Below the pieces are notes generated by a model that did no database searches, was not told the DNA's origin, and was given only the letters and a program-made list of their open reading frames with translations. From NCBI RefSeq assembly GCF_002005225.1, contig NZ_CP019724.1, forward strand, positions 3,040,501 through 3,104,500: a DNA stretch of 64,000 bases, in the 5' to 3' direction. Below are positions 34,516-43,719 of the stretch, in pieces (position 1 is the first letter of the stretch; every line of letters begins with the position of its first letter). The DNA is from Streptomyces pactum. Lineage in GTDB: Bacteria; Actinomycetota; Actinomycetes; Streptomycetales; Streptomycetaceae. The position numbers were made by a program, and so were the translations under genes.

Positions 34516-35603
34516 TTCTCACCTGTCGCTTCGTTGTTGACGTACGGGGGCGTGGACCGGTCGTCCCAGTTGTCGACCATGTAACGGCCGGACTCGTGGT
34601 GGAACCAGTAGACGGAACTGAACCAGTTCCGCATATTGCCGACGTTCGCCCGCACGGCGCCGCTCAGTTCCTTTCCGCGTACGGTCCCGTCGTCGAGTTC
34701 GTCGGCGAACCGCAACGCGTCCTGTTCCACGGCGAGAAATTCGTTAATGCATTCCTCGACGCGCCGCCGGACTTCTCCGATTGCTTCTTCCAGGGTCAGC
34801 CCGTGATGGGCGATGAGACTGATTCCGAGATTGTGCACCTCGTCGCCCGCTATTTCCTTGGGCAGCGAGCAGAGGTCGTTGTACCAGGCGGCGAATTCCT
34901 GGCTGAGCAGCGCCGCCCTGCGGTATGCCGGGTGCTTTCGAACGGTGTCCGGCAGCTCGCACCCCGCGCTCGGCTCGAGCAGGTCGGTCCAGATCCAGTG
35001 CGCGAAGGTGAGCCGGCGCAGTTCGAGGTACTCCTCGACACCGGGCACGATTCCACGGGTGCGGTTGTGGAATTCCCGGTCGTACGCCTCGATCACCGCG
35101 TGGAAGTGCCGGGCGAACCGGGCGTTCCACGTCGCCGGCGGCGGCAGGAAGGCGTAGAGCCGCCGCACGCTGTCCGCGAACCCCGCAACCAGCGTGTCCT
35201 CGTGGTGCAGGTGGTCCTCCGGCGAGTCGAGTGCCGTGTGCAGTCGGCTCCGCAGTCGCCGCCAGGCGGCCGGACGGCCGTGGACGATGTCCCGGTCGTG
35301 CCGGTCGTCCCAGACGAAGAACCACGCGCTGTAGTCCGCTATCGCCTGCATGACCTCGTCGGGGGCGCCCAGGTAGTACCCCGCCATGAGGTCCGTGTAG
35401 CACAGGCCATCGGCATATTCCTCGATCTTGTCCGCCGGCATGAGCCGTTTTTCGAGCAGCCAGGTACGGGTCTTCTCCTGGAGCTTCGGCCAATACGGGT
35501 GCAGTTGCCGGGGAAATGCCGCCTCGATCACCGGAAGGCGCAGTGATGGCGGTACTGCGACCGCGGTCGGTGTCGCTGTGGTGCCGTGTGAGAAAGCATG
35601 CAC
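34512..35603 (-). CDS. eizS: epi-Isozizaene synthase (sesquiterpene cyclase)
   Basis: A 363-residue class I terpene cyclase turning farnesyl diphosphate into epi-isozizaene. The Asp-rich motif DDRHD is at residues 99-103 and the NSE motif NDLCSLPKE at 242-250 (N242, S246, E250). It is two residues longer than the 361-residue S. coelicolor enzyme as I recall it, because of a PPP insertion in FLPPPATWN (153-160). GTG 35603 with GAGAGGGG upstream gives the known N-terminus (MHAF...). First gene of the two-gene albaflavenone operon. Confidence 0.96.
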   Translation of the reverse strand: MHAFSHGTTATPTAVAVPPSLRLPVIEAAFPRQLHPYWPKLQEKTRTWLLEKRLMPADKIEEYADGLCYTDLMAGYYLGAPDEVMQAIADYSAWFFVWDDRHDRDIVHGRPAAWRRLRSRLHTALDSPEDHLHHEDTLVAGFADSVRRLYAFLPPPATWNARFARHFHAVIEAYDREFHNRTRGIVPGVEEYLELRRLTFAHWIWTDLLEPSAGCELPDTVRKHPAYRRAALLSQEFAAWYNDLCSLPKEIAGDEVHNLGISLIAHHGLTLEEAIGEVRRRVEECINEFLAVEQDALRFADELDDGTVRGKELSGAVRANVGNMRNWFSSVYWFHHESGRYMVDNWDDRSTPPYVNNEATGEK

Positions 35604-35782
35604 GAACAAACCCCTCTCAGCCGCCGGTGGCGCACCCCTCGCGCTGAGCGGGGCGTGCGCCGTTGCGTATCCCCGCACTTCCCATTCAGCACCACAACTG
35701 ACCGTTCTGGGAACGGATTTGCTTCATTCGCCACCCCCCGGTGCCGGAATTCTCCTGGTGTGTGGCAGGTTCCGGCAGACGA

Positions 35783-35820
35783 ACGGCGCCCGCTCGGGGT
35801 GAACCCCGAACGGGCGCCGT
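35783..35820. terminator. def terminator
   Basis: 17-bp arms with one mismatch (acggcgcccg-ctcgggg against ccccgaacgggcgccgt), 4-nt loop. It lies between the def stop and the eizS promoter region. Confidence 0.8.
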
Positions 35821-35853
35821 ACGCACGGTGGTTGTGGGACCGCTGACGCGGCG

Positions 35854-36504
35854 TCAGTCGTTCGCGACCACGGGGTAGCGCGGCTCGTTCTCGGCCATCT
35901 GCCGCAGCGCGTCCTTGCGTTCGCGCTTGGAGAGCCGGTCGATGTACAGGTACCCGTACAGGTGGTCCGTCTCGTGCTGCAAACACCGTGCGAAGTATCC
36001 GGTGCCGCGCACCCTGATCGGGTTGCCCTTCTCGTCCTGCCCGGTCACCTCGGCGTAGTCGGGGCGGGCGAGCGGCGCGTACGCGGTCGGCACGGACAGG
36101 CAGCCCTCGTTGCTGTCGTCCAGGCGGCGCCGGTCGGCGGGCAGTTCGACGAGGACCGGGTTGCAGACCACGCCGACGTGGCGGACGCCCTCGTCGTCGG
36201 GGCAGTCGTAGACGAAGACCTTCCTGCCGACACCGATCTGGTTGGCGGCGAGGCCCACGCCCTCGGCGGTGCGCTGGCTGGCGAACATGTCCGCGACCAA
36301 CTGCTGGAACTCATCGCCGAAGTCGGTGACGTCCTCGCACTCCTTGTGCAGCACCGGGTTGCCGACCACCGTGATCGGACGCGAGGTGCCGCGCTCACGC
36401 CAGGCCGCCTCGCGCTCCTCGCAGTCCTCGGTGTCGACGACGAACCCCTCGTCGTCCACGGGGAGCACGCCCGCGTGCTGCTGATCGGTGTCCTGCTGGG
36501 CCAT
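35854..36504 (-). CDS. def: Peptide deformylase
   Basis: A 216-residue iron/zinc enzyme removing the formyl group from nascent N-termini. Motif 1 [19 protein letters not shown], motif 2 EGCLSVP (metal Cys), motif 3 [11 protein letters not shown] (HExxH metal site; the usual Phe/Leu at the second variable position is Asp-preceded Thr). A 50-residue acidic N-terminal extension precedes the conserved domain. Streptomycetes carry several deformylases, so this may not be the only one. Confidence 0.93.
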   Translation of the reverse strand: MAQQDTDQQHAGVLPVDDEGFVVDTEDCEEREAAWRERGTSRPITVVGNPVLHKECEDVTDFGDEFQQLVADMFASQRTAEGVGLAANQIGVGRKVFVYDCPDDEGVRHVGVVCNPVLVELPADRRRLDDSNEGCLSVPTAYAPLARPDYAEVTGQDEKGNPIRVRGTGYFARCLQHETDHLYGYLYIDRLSKRERKDALRQMAENEPRYPVVAND

Positions 36505-36592
36505 GACCGACGTATGCCTTCCTCGAACAACTAAGGGGTGATGCTGCTGGCGACCGCTGCCGCGGAGGCCCTGGTAAAGACTACGGGGCCGC

Positions 36593-37573
36593 TCAGCAGA
36601 CCTCTTCCAGGTCCCGCCAGTCCCGGGAGTCGGGGCTGTCGGCGACCCACCCGTCCAGCAGCCCCTTCACCAGCGCGGCCGGCGCGGCCACCCCGCACTC
36701 TCGCTCGGGCACCCATAGCTGCCCGTCGGTCCGGTGGCCCAGCGGCCCCGGGTGCCCCGGTTCGCTGTGGTCGTGCGGGTCGAGGTGTTCTCCCTCGCCC
36801 TCGTCGGACGGCATCCGTGACTCCGAGCACATCCGGCACAGCAGCCGGACCGACGACGACCAGTCCTCGGCGGCGAACCCGGCGTCGGCGGCGAGCTGCT
36901 CCAGGGCGTCCCGGTCGGACTCGGTGGCGGCCTCCAGGAGCACCACCCAGGTGGGCACGGGCGACGGTGCCCACAACTCGATCTCGTCGAAGACGGGGTA
37001 GGCGTGCCCGGCGGTGGTGGTGCGCTCCCCGTGCGGCACCCCGTCGTGCAGGACGACCTCGCCCCAACGCCGCCCGGAGGACGGCAGCGGGATGGACAGC
37101 ACCTCGATACGGGCGGGGTCCAGCCGCCGCCCCCACACGACCTCGGCCTCCCCTTCCGGGGACAGCCGTACGGCCGCGCTGCCGAGGTCCATGCCGAGCG
37201 GCTCACCGGCGTCCGTCGCGTCCCCGGGGGTGCGCAGCCCGTAGGCCTGCCAGGCCCGGCGGGCCAGCGGCCAGTCCTGCAGGGCGGTCGCGGCGATGCC
37301 GACGTTCCACCAGTCGGGCGCACCGATGTCCCGGTCGAGCAGCGCCACCGCCCTCAGACCCGCCGCCCTGGCCTGCTCCCAGTCGTGCCGGAACTTGTGC
37401 AGCAGGGCGAGGTTGAACCACGACTCCGACAGCCAGGGTTCCAGGTCGGCGGCGCGCGTCAGCAGCGCGCCCGCGTCCTCGTAGCGACCGTCGCCGATCA
37501 GCGTGAACGCACGGTCGGTGGCCTGCCGCCAGGAGGCGGAGGGCCGGTGCCGTCCCTTGCCGAAGATCCTCAC
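36593..37573 (-). CDS. Tetratricopeptide-repeat protein of unknown function
   Basis: A 326-residue protein. TPR-like helices occupy about residues 15-110 ([51 protein letters not shown]). The rest is a beta-rich domain ([34 protein letters not shown]) with a cysteine pair LLCRMCSES and an acidic His/Asp patch, possibly metal-binding. I do not recognise the C-terminal family. GTG 37573 selected with GGCGGGAA upstream; a longer frame opens from 37684. Confidence 0.75.
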   Translation of the reverse strand: MRIFGKGRHRPSASWRQATDRAFTLIGDGRYEDAGALLTRAADLEPWLSESWFNLALLHKFRHDWEQARAAGLRAVALLDRDIGAPDWWNVGIAATALQDWPLARRAWQAYGLRTPGDATDAGEPLGMDLGSAAVRLSPEGEAEVVWGRRLDPARIEVLSIPLPSSGRRWGEVVLHDGVPHGERTTTAGHAYPVFDEIELWAPSPVPTWVVLLEAATESDRDALEQLAADAGFAAEDWSSSVRLLCRMCSESRMPSDEGEGEHLDPHDHSEPGHPGPLGHRTDGQLWVPERECGVAAPAALVKGLLDGWVADSPDSRDWRDLEEVC

Positions 37574-37687
37574 GATTCCCGCCTGCCAGTTCCGTTCTGT
37601 GGGCTGGCTGTGCCTTCCCGCGCCCCCGGACACCTTCTCCTTCGCATCCAACCACGTACGGCTGGAGGGGCGCTCATTACCCATGGG

Positions 37688-39112
37688 TTACCCAGCCGCG
37701 GGCGAGGTAAGGCTGCCGCGAGCGAGCACCCGGGCCAGCGCTTCCACGACGTCCGGAGCGTAGTCGCCCGCGGTGGCCAGGCGCAGCTCCTCAAGCGCCG
37801 TGAGGCCGCCGCCGGGCCCGGCGCCCCGCGCCTTCTCCTCGTAGGCGTTCACGGCCCGCACGATCCGGGCGGCGACCGGCTGCTCCCGGCAGGGGTCGGC
37901 CTGCCGCTCCACCACCACCGCGACGGCCGAGTCCACCCCGGTCTGGCGGACGACGGCCCCGCCTAGCAGCGCGATCCGCCGCTGTTCCGCGGCGGGCAGG
38001 CCGGCGGTGGCCCCGCCCGGTACGGGGTCGACCAGGCTGAGCTGGCCGATGTCGTGCATGAGGGCCGCGTACTCCAGCACGTTCAGCTCGGCCCCGGACA
38101 GTCCCATGTCACGCCCGACGGCGCCGCTGAGTTCGGCGACGCGGCGGGCGTGCCCGGCCGGGGTGTACCCGGCGATCTCGGTGGCGCGGGCCAGGGAGGC
38201 GATGGTCTGCCGGTAGGTGGCCCGGACAGCCGTGTAGCGCCGGTAGGACAGTTGGGTGAGCAGCAGCGGCACGCAGAAGACGGGGAGCGCCCACAGTCCC
38301 GCGACGCCCACCGCGAGCGCCATCACCGCCCCGGTCGCGCACACCGCGGACGTGATCCCGACCATGCCGCGCAGTTCCTCGCGCAGCAGCGGGCCGAAGG
38401 GCCACCCGGTGCGCGCGTGCGCGGGTGCCGCGGCGAGCACGGCGTCGCACAGCGTGGTCAGGGCGAGCAGCGCGATCAGCAGCAGCGCGTGGGCGGGGCC
38501 GCTCCAGTCCTGGAAGACGCCCCGGTTGAACAGCGGCTGGAAGCACACGGCGGCGAAGGCGACGGTGAGCACCCGCCGCGCCAGGTGGTCCAGCACGGGC
38601 CCGCTGCCTCGCGCGATGTAGGGCACGCTGCCGAGCAGCGAGGCGGCGAGCACGACGGTGACGGTCTGGGCGACGCCGTGGTGCGTGGGCCGTCCGGCGA
38701 CGTCCCCGAGCAGCGCGTACGCCAGCGCCCCGGCGGCCCCGAGCGGCGCGGCCTCCCGGACCTCGGCCCCGGCCCGCCGGGTGAGCTCGCCGAGGGCGAC
38801 GAGGACACCGAAGGCGAGCGCGACGGGCCGCTCCGCCATTCCCGACCACAGCACGGAGGCGAGGCAGGCGAGCGCGAGGATCCCCGCTCCGACGGGGAGC
38901 AGCGGTAGGGCCGCCGGGGACCCGGTGGTGGGCCGTGGCCCTGCCGGGGGCGGCGGCCAGGACTGCGGCGGCGCGAACCGGGGGTGGAGCCGGCTCCGGG
39001 GCTCGGATCGGGGCTGGGACTGGGGCTCTGACCGGGACTGAGGCTCTGACCGGGGCTCGGGCGCTGACCGGGGCTGGGACTGCGGCTCGAACCGGGACTC
39101 GTGAGACGTCAT
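37688..39112 (-). CDS. Membrane HD-domain protein (HD-GYP relative)
   Basis: A 474-residue protein with a repetitive Gln/Ser/Pro/Arg/Glu tail (about 1-45, units like PQSQPRSEPRS). Then come about seven to eight membrane helices (roughly 65-295) and an HD domain, YTPAGHARRVAELSGAVGRD and ALMHDIGQLSLVDP. The later HD-GYP signature (HHERxxGxGYP) is lost, so c-di-GMP hydrolysis is doubtful. Next gene upstream is a full HD-GYP paralogue; the pair probably arose by duplication and may work together. Confidence 0.8.
   Translation of the reverse strand: MTSHESRFEPQSQPRSAPEPRSEPQSRSEPQSQPRSEPRSRLHPRFAPPQSWPPPPAGPRPTTGSPAALPLLPVGAGILALACLASVLWSGMAERPVALAFGVLVALGELTRRAGAEVREAAPLGAAGALAYALLGDVAGRPTHHGVAQTVTVVLAASLLGSVPYIARGSGPVLDHLARRVLTVAFAAVCFQPLFNRGVFQDWSGPAHALLLIALLALTTLCDAVLAAAPAHARTGWPFGPLLREELRGMVGITSAVCATGAVMALAVGVAGLWALPVFCVPLLLTQLSYRRYTAVRATYRQTIASLARATEIAGYTPAGHARRVAELSGAVGRDMGLSGAELNVLEYAALMHDIGQLSLVDPVPGGATAGLPAAEQRRIALLGGAVVRQTGVDSAVAVVVERQADPCREQPVAARIVRAVNAYEEKARGAGPGGGLTALEELRLATAGDYAPDVVEALARVLARGSLTSPAAG
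39007..39110 (-). repeat. Imperfect tandem repeat coding the N-terminal tail of the HD protein
   Basis: Units of about 12-24 bp such as gggctctgaccgggactgag recur through this stretch and encode the QPRSEPQSR-like tail. The adjacent gap 39113-39350 (no supportable gene) continues the low-complexity character with cgcaccc and ccctgtccctg runs. Confidence 0.7.
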
Positions 39113-39350
39113 GGTGCATACCCGCCGGCGTGGTCCCGCGGTTCCTCACCACGGCCGGCCGTCGGCGGCCACGGCCGGCCGTGGCCCCTGCTCGTGCCGG
39201 TGCCCATGTCCGCACCCGTGTCCATGGCCATGTCCGCGCCAGCGCCCCGGTCCCTGCCCCTGTCCCTGTCCGCACCCGCACCCGCACCCGCGAGGGCGGT
39301 GGCCCCTCGCCGCCCCGGCACGGTCGGCACGCGGTGCGCCCCCGGCCCCC

Positions 39351-40676
39351 TCATGGCGCCCCCTTCCCGACACTGTTCCGCGTGTCCTCGCCGCGGGCCG
39401 GGATCACGTCGGCGGGGAGGGCCGCCGTGTCGTCCGCCGTCACCGCCGGACGCCAGCCGTGACGTCCCAGGGACCGGACCAGTGCTCGGACCATCCGTGG
39501 GTCGAACTGCGCCCCGGCACACCGTTGTAGCTCCTCCACCGCCACCGCGACAGGACGGGCCCTGCGGTAGGAGCGGGTGGAGGTCATCGCGTCGAAGGCG
39601 TCGGCGACGGCCACCACCCGGGCCGATTCCGGGATCCGGTCGCCGACCAGGCCGTAGGGGTAGCCGCTGCCGTCCAGCCGTTCGTGGTGGTGGAGGACGG
39701 CGGCCCGGGCCTCGCCCAGGAAGCGGATGCCGCGCACCATCTCGTGCCCGTACTCGGGATGCAGTTCGATCACCCGGCGCTCCTCGGGCGTCAGCGGCCC
39801 GTCCTTGCGCAGCAGCCGGGTGGGCACCCCGAGTTTGCCGACGTCGTGCAGGATGCCGGCGAAGCGGAGCGTCTCGACGCGCTCGTCGTCCATGCCCAGC
39901 TCGCGGGCGATCATCATCGAGGCCTGGCCGACCCGCTCGCTGTGCCCTCGCGTGTAGCCGTCCTTGATGTCGACGGCCTGGACCAGCGCGCGGATGGTCG
40001 CCTGGTACGCGGCCCGCTCCCGGTGGTACTGGGCGAACGCCCACCACGCCACGCACATCGGCAGCAGCACCAGCATCGCGGTGACGGGGCCGTACGGGCT
40101 GCGCCACAGGACGGCCATCATCAGCCCGGCGAGCCCGTGCACGGCGATCGGCGCGAGCGACCGGGAGAACAGCCCCCGCCACGCCCGTCGCACCGGCACA
40201 CGGTCGGCGAGCGCCAGGATGCCGCCGTCCAGCAGGGTCAGCACCAGGCAGAACGCCAGTACCGCGGCCCCGGCCGGCACGAGCGCGTACGGGAAGTCGG
40301 GTGCGACAACGGCGTCACGCCCCCCGAGCTCCCGGTGCACCCGGGCGGCGGCCCACACGGCGAGCGTGAGCTGGGCGGCCCGCCAGACGCGCCGCAGGGC
40401 GGAGGGCCGCTGTGCCACCGGGGACAGCAGCGCCCCGGGCAGCGCCACGAGCGCGGCGGCGGGCGGCGGCAGCAGGAACGCCCCGGCGAGCAGTACGGGA
40501 TAGCAGGTCCCGACGAGACGGGACCGGGCGACCAGTTCGGAGCCCGCGTACAGCCCGGCGAGCAGCAGCACGGCCCACCAGGACGGGTGTATGTGGGGCA
40601 GCGGGCGCAGGCAGAGCAGGGCGGCGAGGACGACGGCGGCGACGTACGCGCGTGCCCGCGCCGGTACCGCGTCCAT
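39351..40676 (-). CDS. Membrane-bound HD-GYP domain protein (putative c-di-GMP phosphodiesterase)
   Basis: A 441-residue protein with about seven to eight membrane helices in residues 1-215 and a complete HD-GYP domain: YTRGHSERVGQASMMIAREL, GILHDVGKLGVP, HPEYGHEMV and LHHHERLDGSGYPYGL. This domain hydrolyses cyclic di-GMP; in streptomycetes that dinucleotide holds back sporulation through BldD. ATG with GGGGAGGGG upstream. Downstream lies the degenerate HD paralogue, co-directional. Confidence 0.88.
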   Translation of the reverse strand: MDAVPARARAYVAAVVLAALLCLRPLPHIHPSWWAVLLLAGLYAGSELVARSRLVGTCYPVLLAGAFLLPPPAAALVALPGALLSPVAQRPSALRRVWRAAQLTLAVWAAARVHRELGGRDAVVAPDFPYALVPAGAAVLAFCLVLTLLDGGILALADRVPVRRAWRGLFSRSLAPIAVHGLAGLMMAVLWRSPYGPVTAMLVLLPMCVAWWAFAQYHRERAAYQATIRALVQAVDIKDGYTRGHSERVGQASMMIARELGMDDERVETLRFAGILHDVGKLGVPTRLLRKDGPLTPEERRVIELHPEYGHEMVRGIRFLGEARAAVLHHHERLDGSGYPYGLVGDRIPESARVVAVADAFDAMTSTRSYRRARPVAVAVEELQRCAGAQFDPRMVRALVRSLGRHGWRPAVTADDTAALPADVIPARGEDTRNSVGKGAP

Positions 40677-40806
40677 GCACCCCTCCCCCGGCCACGCCTG
40701 TCAGGCTCCGGAGCCTAGGACGACGGCAGGGGGTACGCGGGCAGATAACCCGTGGATTAGCACGTACGGGTGACGTGACACGGTGCGTGAGGCGTCGCGT
40801 GCCGAC

Positions 40807-40822
40807 CCGGTCGGGAGACCGG
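40807..40822. terminator. Short hairpin downstream of rsrA
   Basis: ccggtc-ggga-gaccgg, 12 bp past the rsrA stop codon (minus strand). Short stem, so a modest terminator. Confidence 0.45.
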
Positions 40823-40833
40823 CCGGCAGCGGC

Positions 40834-41145
40834 TCAGGACTCCTGCGGAGTCGGCGGCGCGGCCGTGACGTCGTGCTCGGGCACCGACTGCCCCGAGCGG
40901 ATGAGGTCGATCCGGCCCATCACCTTGGAACGCAGGTCACCCGGCACGTCGTCGTGTCCGCAGCACCGCTTGACCAGCTTCTTCACGGCTTGCTCCAGCC
41001 CGTACTTCTCCAGGCAGGGCGAGCACTCCTCGAAGTGGTGCTCGAACTTCACGCAGTCCGAGTCCGGCATCTCTTTGTCGAGGAACTCGTAGAGATGATC
41101 GAGGATTTCGCTGCAATCCGTCTCGTGCGGCTCTCCGCAGCTCAT
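40834..41145 (-). CDS. rsrA: Redox-sensing zinc anti-sigma factor RsrA
   Basis: A 103-residue ZAS protein with C3, H7, C11, C31, H37, C41, C44 and the CC pair near residue 61. H37, C41 and C44 with C11 form the zinc site. Disulfide stress oxidises the cysteines, zinc is lost and SigR is freed. Its ATG overlaps the end of sigR by 4 bp (ATGA), so the two are made together. Confidence 0.97.
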
Positions 41146-41825
41146 GACCCCGAGCCTTTCGCTTCGTTCGACTCTCCGGCGCCGGCCGGGACCAACCCGC
41201 GGTCGCGGGCGTAGTCCTCCAGCATGCCGCGTAGCTGACGGCGTCCACGGTGCAGCCGGGACATCACCGTACCGATGGGTGTCCCCATGATGTCGGCGAT
41301 CTCCTTGTAGGCAAAGCCTTCGACGTCCGCCAGATAAACGGCGATGCGGAACTCCTCGGGGATCGCCTGGAGCGCCTGCTTCACGTCCGAGTCGGGCAGG
41401 TGGTCGAGCGCCTGCGACTCCGCGGAGCGCAGACCCGTCGACATGTGCGACTCGGCGCGCGCGAGCTGCCAGTCCTCGATCTCCTCCGCCGCGCTGCGCT
41501 GGGGCTCGCGCTGCTTCTTGCGGTACGAGTTGATGAAGGTGTTGGTGAGGATGCGGTACAGCCACGCCTTGAGGTTGGTGCCCTCGCGGAACTGGTGGAA
41601 GGACGCGTACGCCTTGGCGTAGGTCTCCTGCACCAGGTCCTCGGCATCGGCCGGATTACGCGTCATGCGCAGCGCGGCCGAGTACATCTGGTCGAGGAAC
41701 TCGAGCGCGTCCCGCTCGAAGCGCGCGCTGCGCTCCGCGGTCGACTCCGCGCCCGTGCCCCGGCCCTCGGGCTGCTCCGCCTGGCCGTGTTCGGTCCCTG
41801 CGTCGGTCCCAGTGACCGGACCCAC
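41142..41825 (-). CDS. sigR: ECF sigma factor SigR, thiol-oxidative stress
   Basis: A 227-residue group 4 sigma factor. Region 2: [31 protein letters not shown]; region 4: [44 protein letters not shown]. It switches on thioredoxin, mycothiol and protease genes. GTG 41825 gives the standard form; GTG 41816 has better spacing to GGAGGAGG. The frame stays open upstream to ATG 42050, giving a 302-residue form equivalent to the unstable SigR-prime made from the stress-induced promoter. That extension contains a 21-bp tandem repeat. Confidence 0.97.
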
Positions 41826-41884
41826 CTCCTCCAGTGTCGTCGTGAGACCGAGACCGGTCCCACTCGAATCGGAGGATAGACGAC

Positions 41885-41951
41885 CTACGGTCGGGGGCGC
41901 TTGTCCTACGGTCGGGGACGCTTGTCCCGCGGTCGGGGACGCTTGCCGATC
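41885..41951 (-). repeat. 21-bp tandem repeat in the SigR N-terminal extension
   Basis: Three copies of a unit near acggtcggggacgcttgtcc. In the long sigR frame they encode [19 protein letters not shown], so the repeat preserves the frame between ATG 42050 and GTG 41825. Confidence 0.85.
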
Positions 41952-42109
41952 CGGTCCGCCCGCCGCCCGAATGGGGGCGGTCTTCGCCGCGTGCAGCACC
42001 GTCCAGTCCAAGTCGGCGCGGCCACGACTGGGGCAGAAGGCTGAACCCATGCGGCGGACTTCCTCTCCTACGGCGTCGGTGCTGATTCTCAGCAGCGTAT
42101 GTCCGCCAC

Positions 42110-42136
42110 AACAGTGGGCGCACTCCGGTCATTCCC
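42110..42136 (-). promoter_or_regulatory. SigR-dependent promoter of sigR-rsrA
   Basis: On the minus strand: GGGAAT (42136-42131), 18 nt, GTT (42112-42110). This is an exact match to the SigR consensus GGAAT-N18-GTT. It lies about 55 bp upstream of ATG 42050, so this transcript can encode the long SigR form. It marks the known positive feedback loop. Confidence 0.88.
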
Positions 42137-42142
42137 GGGCGT

Positions 42143-42799
42143 TCACCCGAGTGAGCCGACCCACTCCGCGACACCCTCGGTGATCAGTTCCAGGGCCCGT
42201 TCCTGTGTGATCGCGGCCCGTTTGGGCACGGCGAATCCGTGGTCGCCGTACGGCACCTCGAGGAGCTCGTACGTCTTCCCCGGGGCCTCGGGGAACTCCT
42301 CCGGCCTGCCGAAGGGGTCGTTGCCGCCCTGGACGACGAGGGTGGGCACGCCGGCCGCGAGCAGTTCGTCGGCGCGGGACTTCTCCGGCTTGCCCGGTGG
42401 GTGCAGCGGGAAGCTCAGGGCGAGGACGGCGTGGGCGCCCAGTTCGGTGGCGGTGCGGCAGGCGACGCGGGCGCCGGCGCTGCGGCCGCCCGAGACCACC
42501 GGCAGTCCCGGCGCGGCGACCGCGGGCCAGATGCCCCGCCAGCCGGCGTCCAGGGTCTTGGGCGCCGGTGCCAGTTTCTTGCCGGCCACCCGCCAGGGCT
42601 GCTCCACGAGGGCGACACTGACGCCGTGCGCGGGCAGGGCGGCCGCCAGCGCCCGCAGGTCACGCGCCTCGATGCCGCCGCCCGCGCCGTGGCTCACGGC
42701 GAGGACGAGGCGGGGCTTCTCGGCCGGGTGCCAGGTGACGCGGGCGGGGCCCGCGTCCGTCTCGACGACCTCTGTCACATCCGTTGTCGCATCCGTCAC
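42143..42799 (-). CDS. Alpha/beta hydrolase, KANL3/Tex30-like
   Basis: A 218-residue hydrolase with SHGAGGG near residue 37 (oxyanion region), the nucleophile elbow GGRSAGARVA, Asp in VVQGGNDPFG and His in YGDHGFAVP. The substrate is unknown. It begins 1 bp after the stop of the SRAP gene and is co-directional, so the two likely share an mRNA that also runs towards sigR. Confidence 0.8.
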   Translation of the reverse strand: MTDATTDVTEVVETDAGPARVTWHPAEKPRLVLAVSHGAGGGIEARDLRALAAALPAHGVSVALVEQPWRVAGKKLAPAPKTLDAGWRGIWPAVAAPGLPVVSGGRSAGARVACRTATELGAHAVLALSFPLHPPGKPEKSRADELLAAGVPTLVVQGGNDPFGRPEEFPEAPGKTYELLEVPYGDHGFAVPKRAAITQERALELITEGVAEWVGSLG

Positions 42800-42800
42800 A

Positions 42801-43616
42801 TCAGAAGAGTGTGCCCTCTTCCGGCCCCTCCAGCTCCTTCAGCAGCTCCGGGCCGTTGTTGCGGACGCTGCTCACGGCCGTGGAGACGGGGAACGCCCGC
42901 ATCAGCCCGGCGGGCGGGGGCGCCAGCAGGGAGGTCAGCTCGTCCGGGTCGGTGCGCGCGGGGTCGAGCCAGTCGTCCCACCGGTCCGGTGTCAGCATCA
43001 GCGGCATCCGCGGGTGGATGTCGGCCAGGGCGTGCGGCCCGTCGGCCGGGGCGACGGCGAGCGGCGTGGTCTCCGCCTCGGTGGTGATCACCGAGCACGT
43101 CACCCACCAGGATCGCGGGTGGTCGTCCGGCAGCGTCCGGTCCCGCCAGAACTCGTACAGCCCCGCCATGGCGAACACGGACCCGTCGGCCGGGGTCACG
43201 AAGTACGGCTGCTTGCGCGGCCGCTTCTTGCGCCCCTCGACCTCCAGGTCGCGCTCCTGCTTGCCGGTGACCCACTCGTAGTAGCCGTCGGCGGGAAGGA
43301 TGCAGCGCCGGGTGGCGAAGGCGCGGCGGTAGGACGGCTTCTCGTGGACGGTCTCCGCGCGCGCGTTGATCATCCGGGCGCCGCCCTCGGGCGTCTTGGA
43401 CCAGGAGGGGACGAGCCCCCATTTGAGCTTGCGGAGCTGACGAACCGGCTTCGGGTCCTCGACGTCTTTCAGGGGACGGTCCAGGACGGCGTAGACCTCC
43501 TTGGTGGGAGCCACGTTGTAGTCGGGCTCCAGGGTCTCCTCCGGCTCCCACTTCTCGATCTCGAAGATTCCCGCGAGATCCTCGGGTCCACGACTCGCCG
43601 CATACCGTCCGCACAT
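42801..43616 (-). CDS. SRAP-domain protein (DUF159, HMCES/YedK family)
   Basis: A 271-residue protein beginning MCGRYAAS, where Cys2 becomes the N-terminal residue after Met removal and bonds to abasic sites in single-stranded DNA. Other family signatures are PDYNVAPTKEVYAVL, KWGLVPSW, MINARAETVHEKPSYRRAF, RRCILPADGYYEW and the His in DIHPRMPLML. It shields abasic sites from error-prone cutting. Start ATG 43616 is fixed by the required MCGRY. Confidence 0.93.
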   Translation of the reverse strand: MCGRYAASRGPEDLAGIFEIEKWEPEETLEPDYNVAPTKEVYAVLDRPLKDVEDPKPVRQLRKLKWGLVPSWSKTPEGGARMINARAETVHEKPSYRRAFATRRCILPADGYYEWVTGKQERDLEVEGRKKRPRKQPYFVTPADGSVFAMAGLYEFWRDRTLPDDHPRSWWVTCSVITTEAETTPLAVAPADGPHALADIHPRMPLMLTPDRWDDWLDPARTDPDELTSLLAPPPAGLMRAFPVSTAVSSVRNNGPELLKELEGPEEGTLF

Positions 43617-43719
43617 ACGTGCCACACTGCCAGGCCCGCCCGCCTCCCGACCACCACCTTCGGACAGGCGCTGCGCGCCACACCCGTCGATTCGCGCATA
43701 CGAGGAGCCCTCACCGAAC

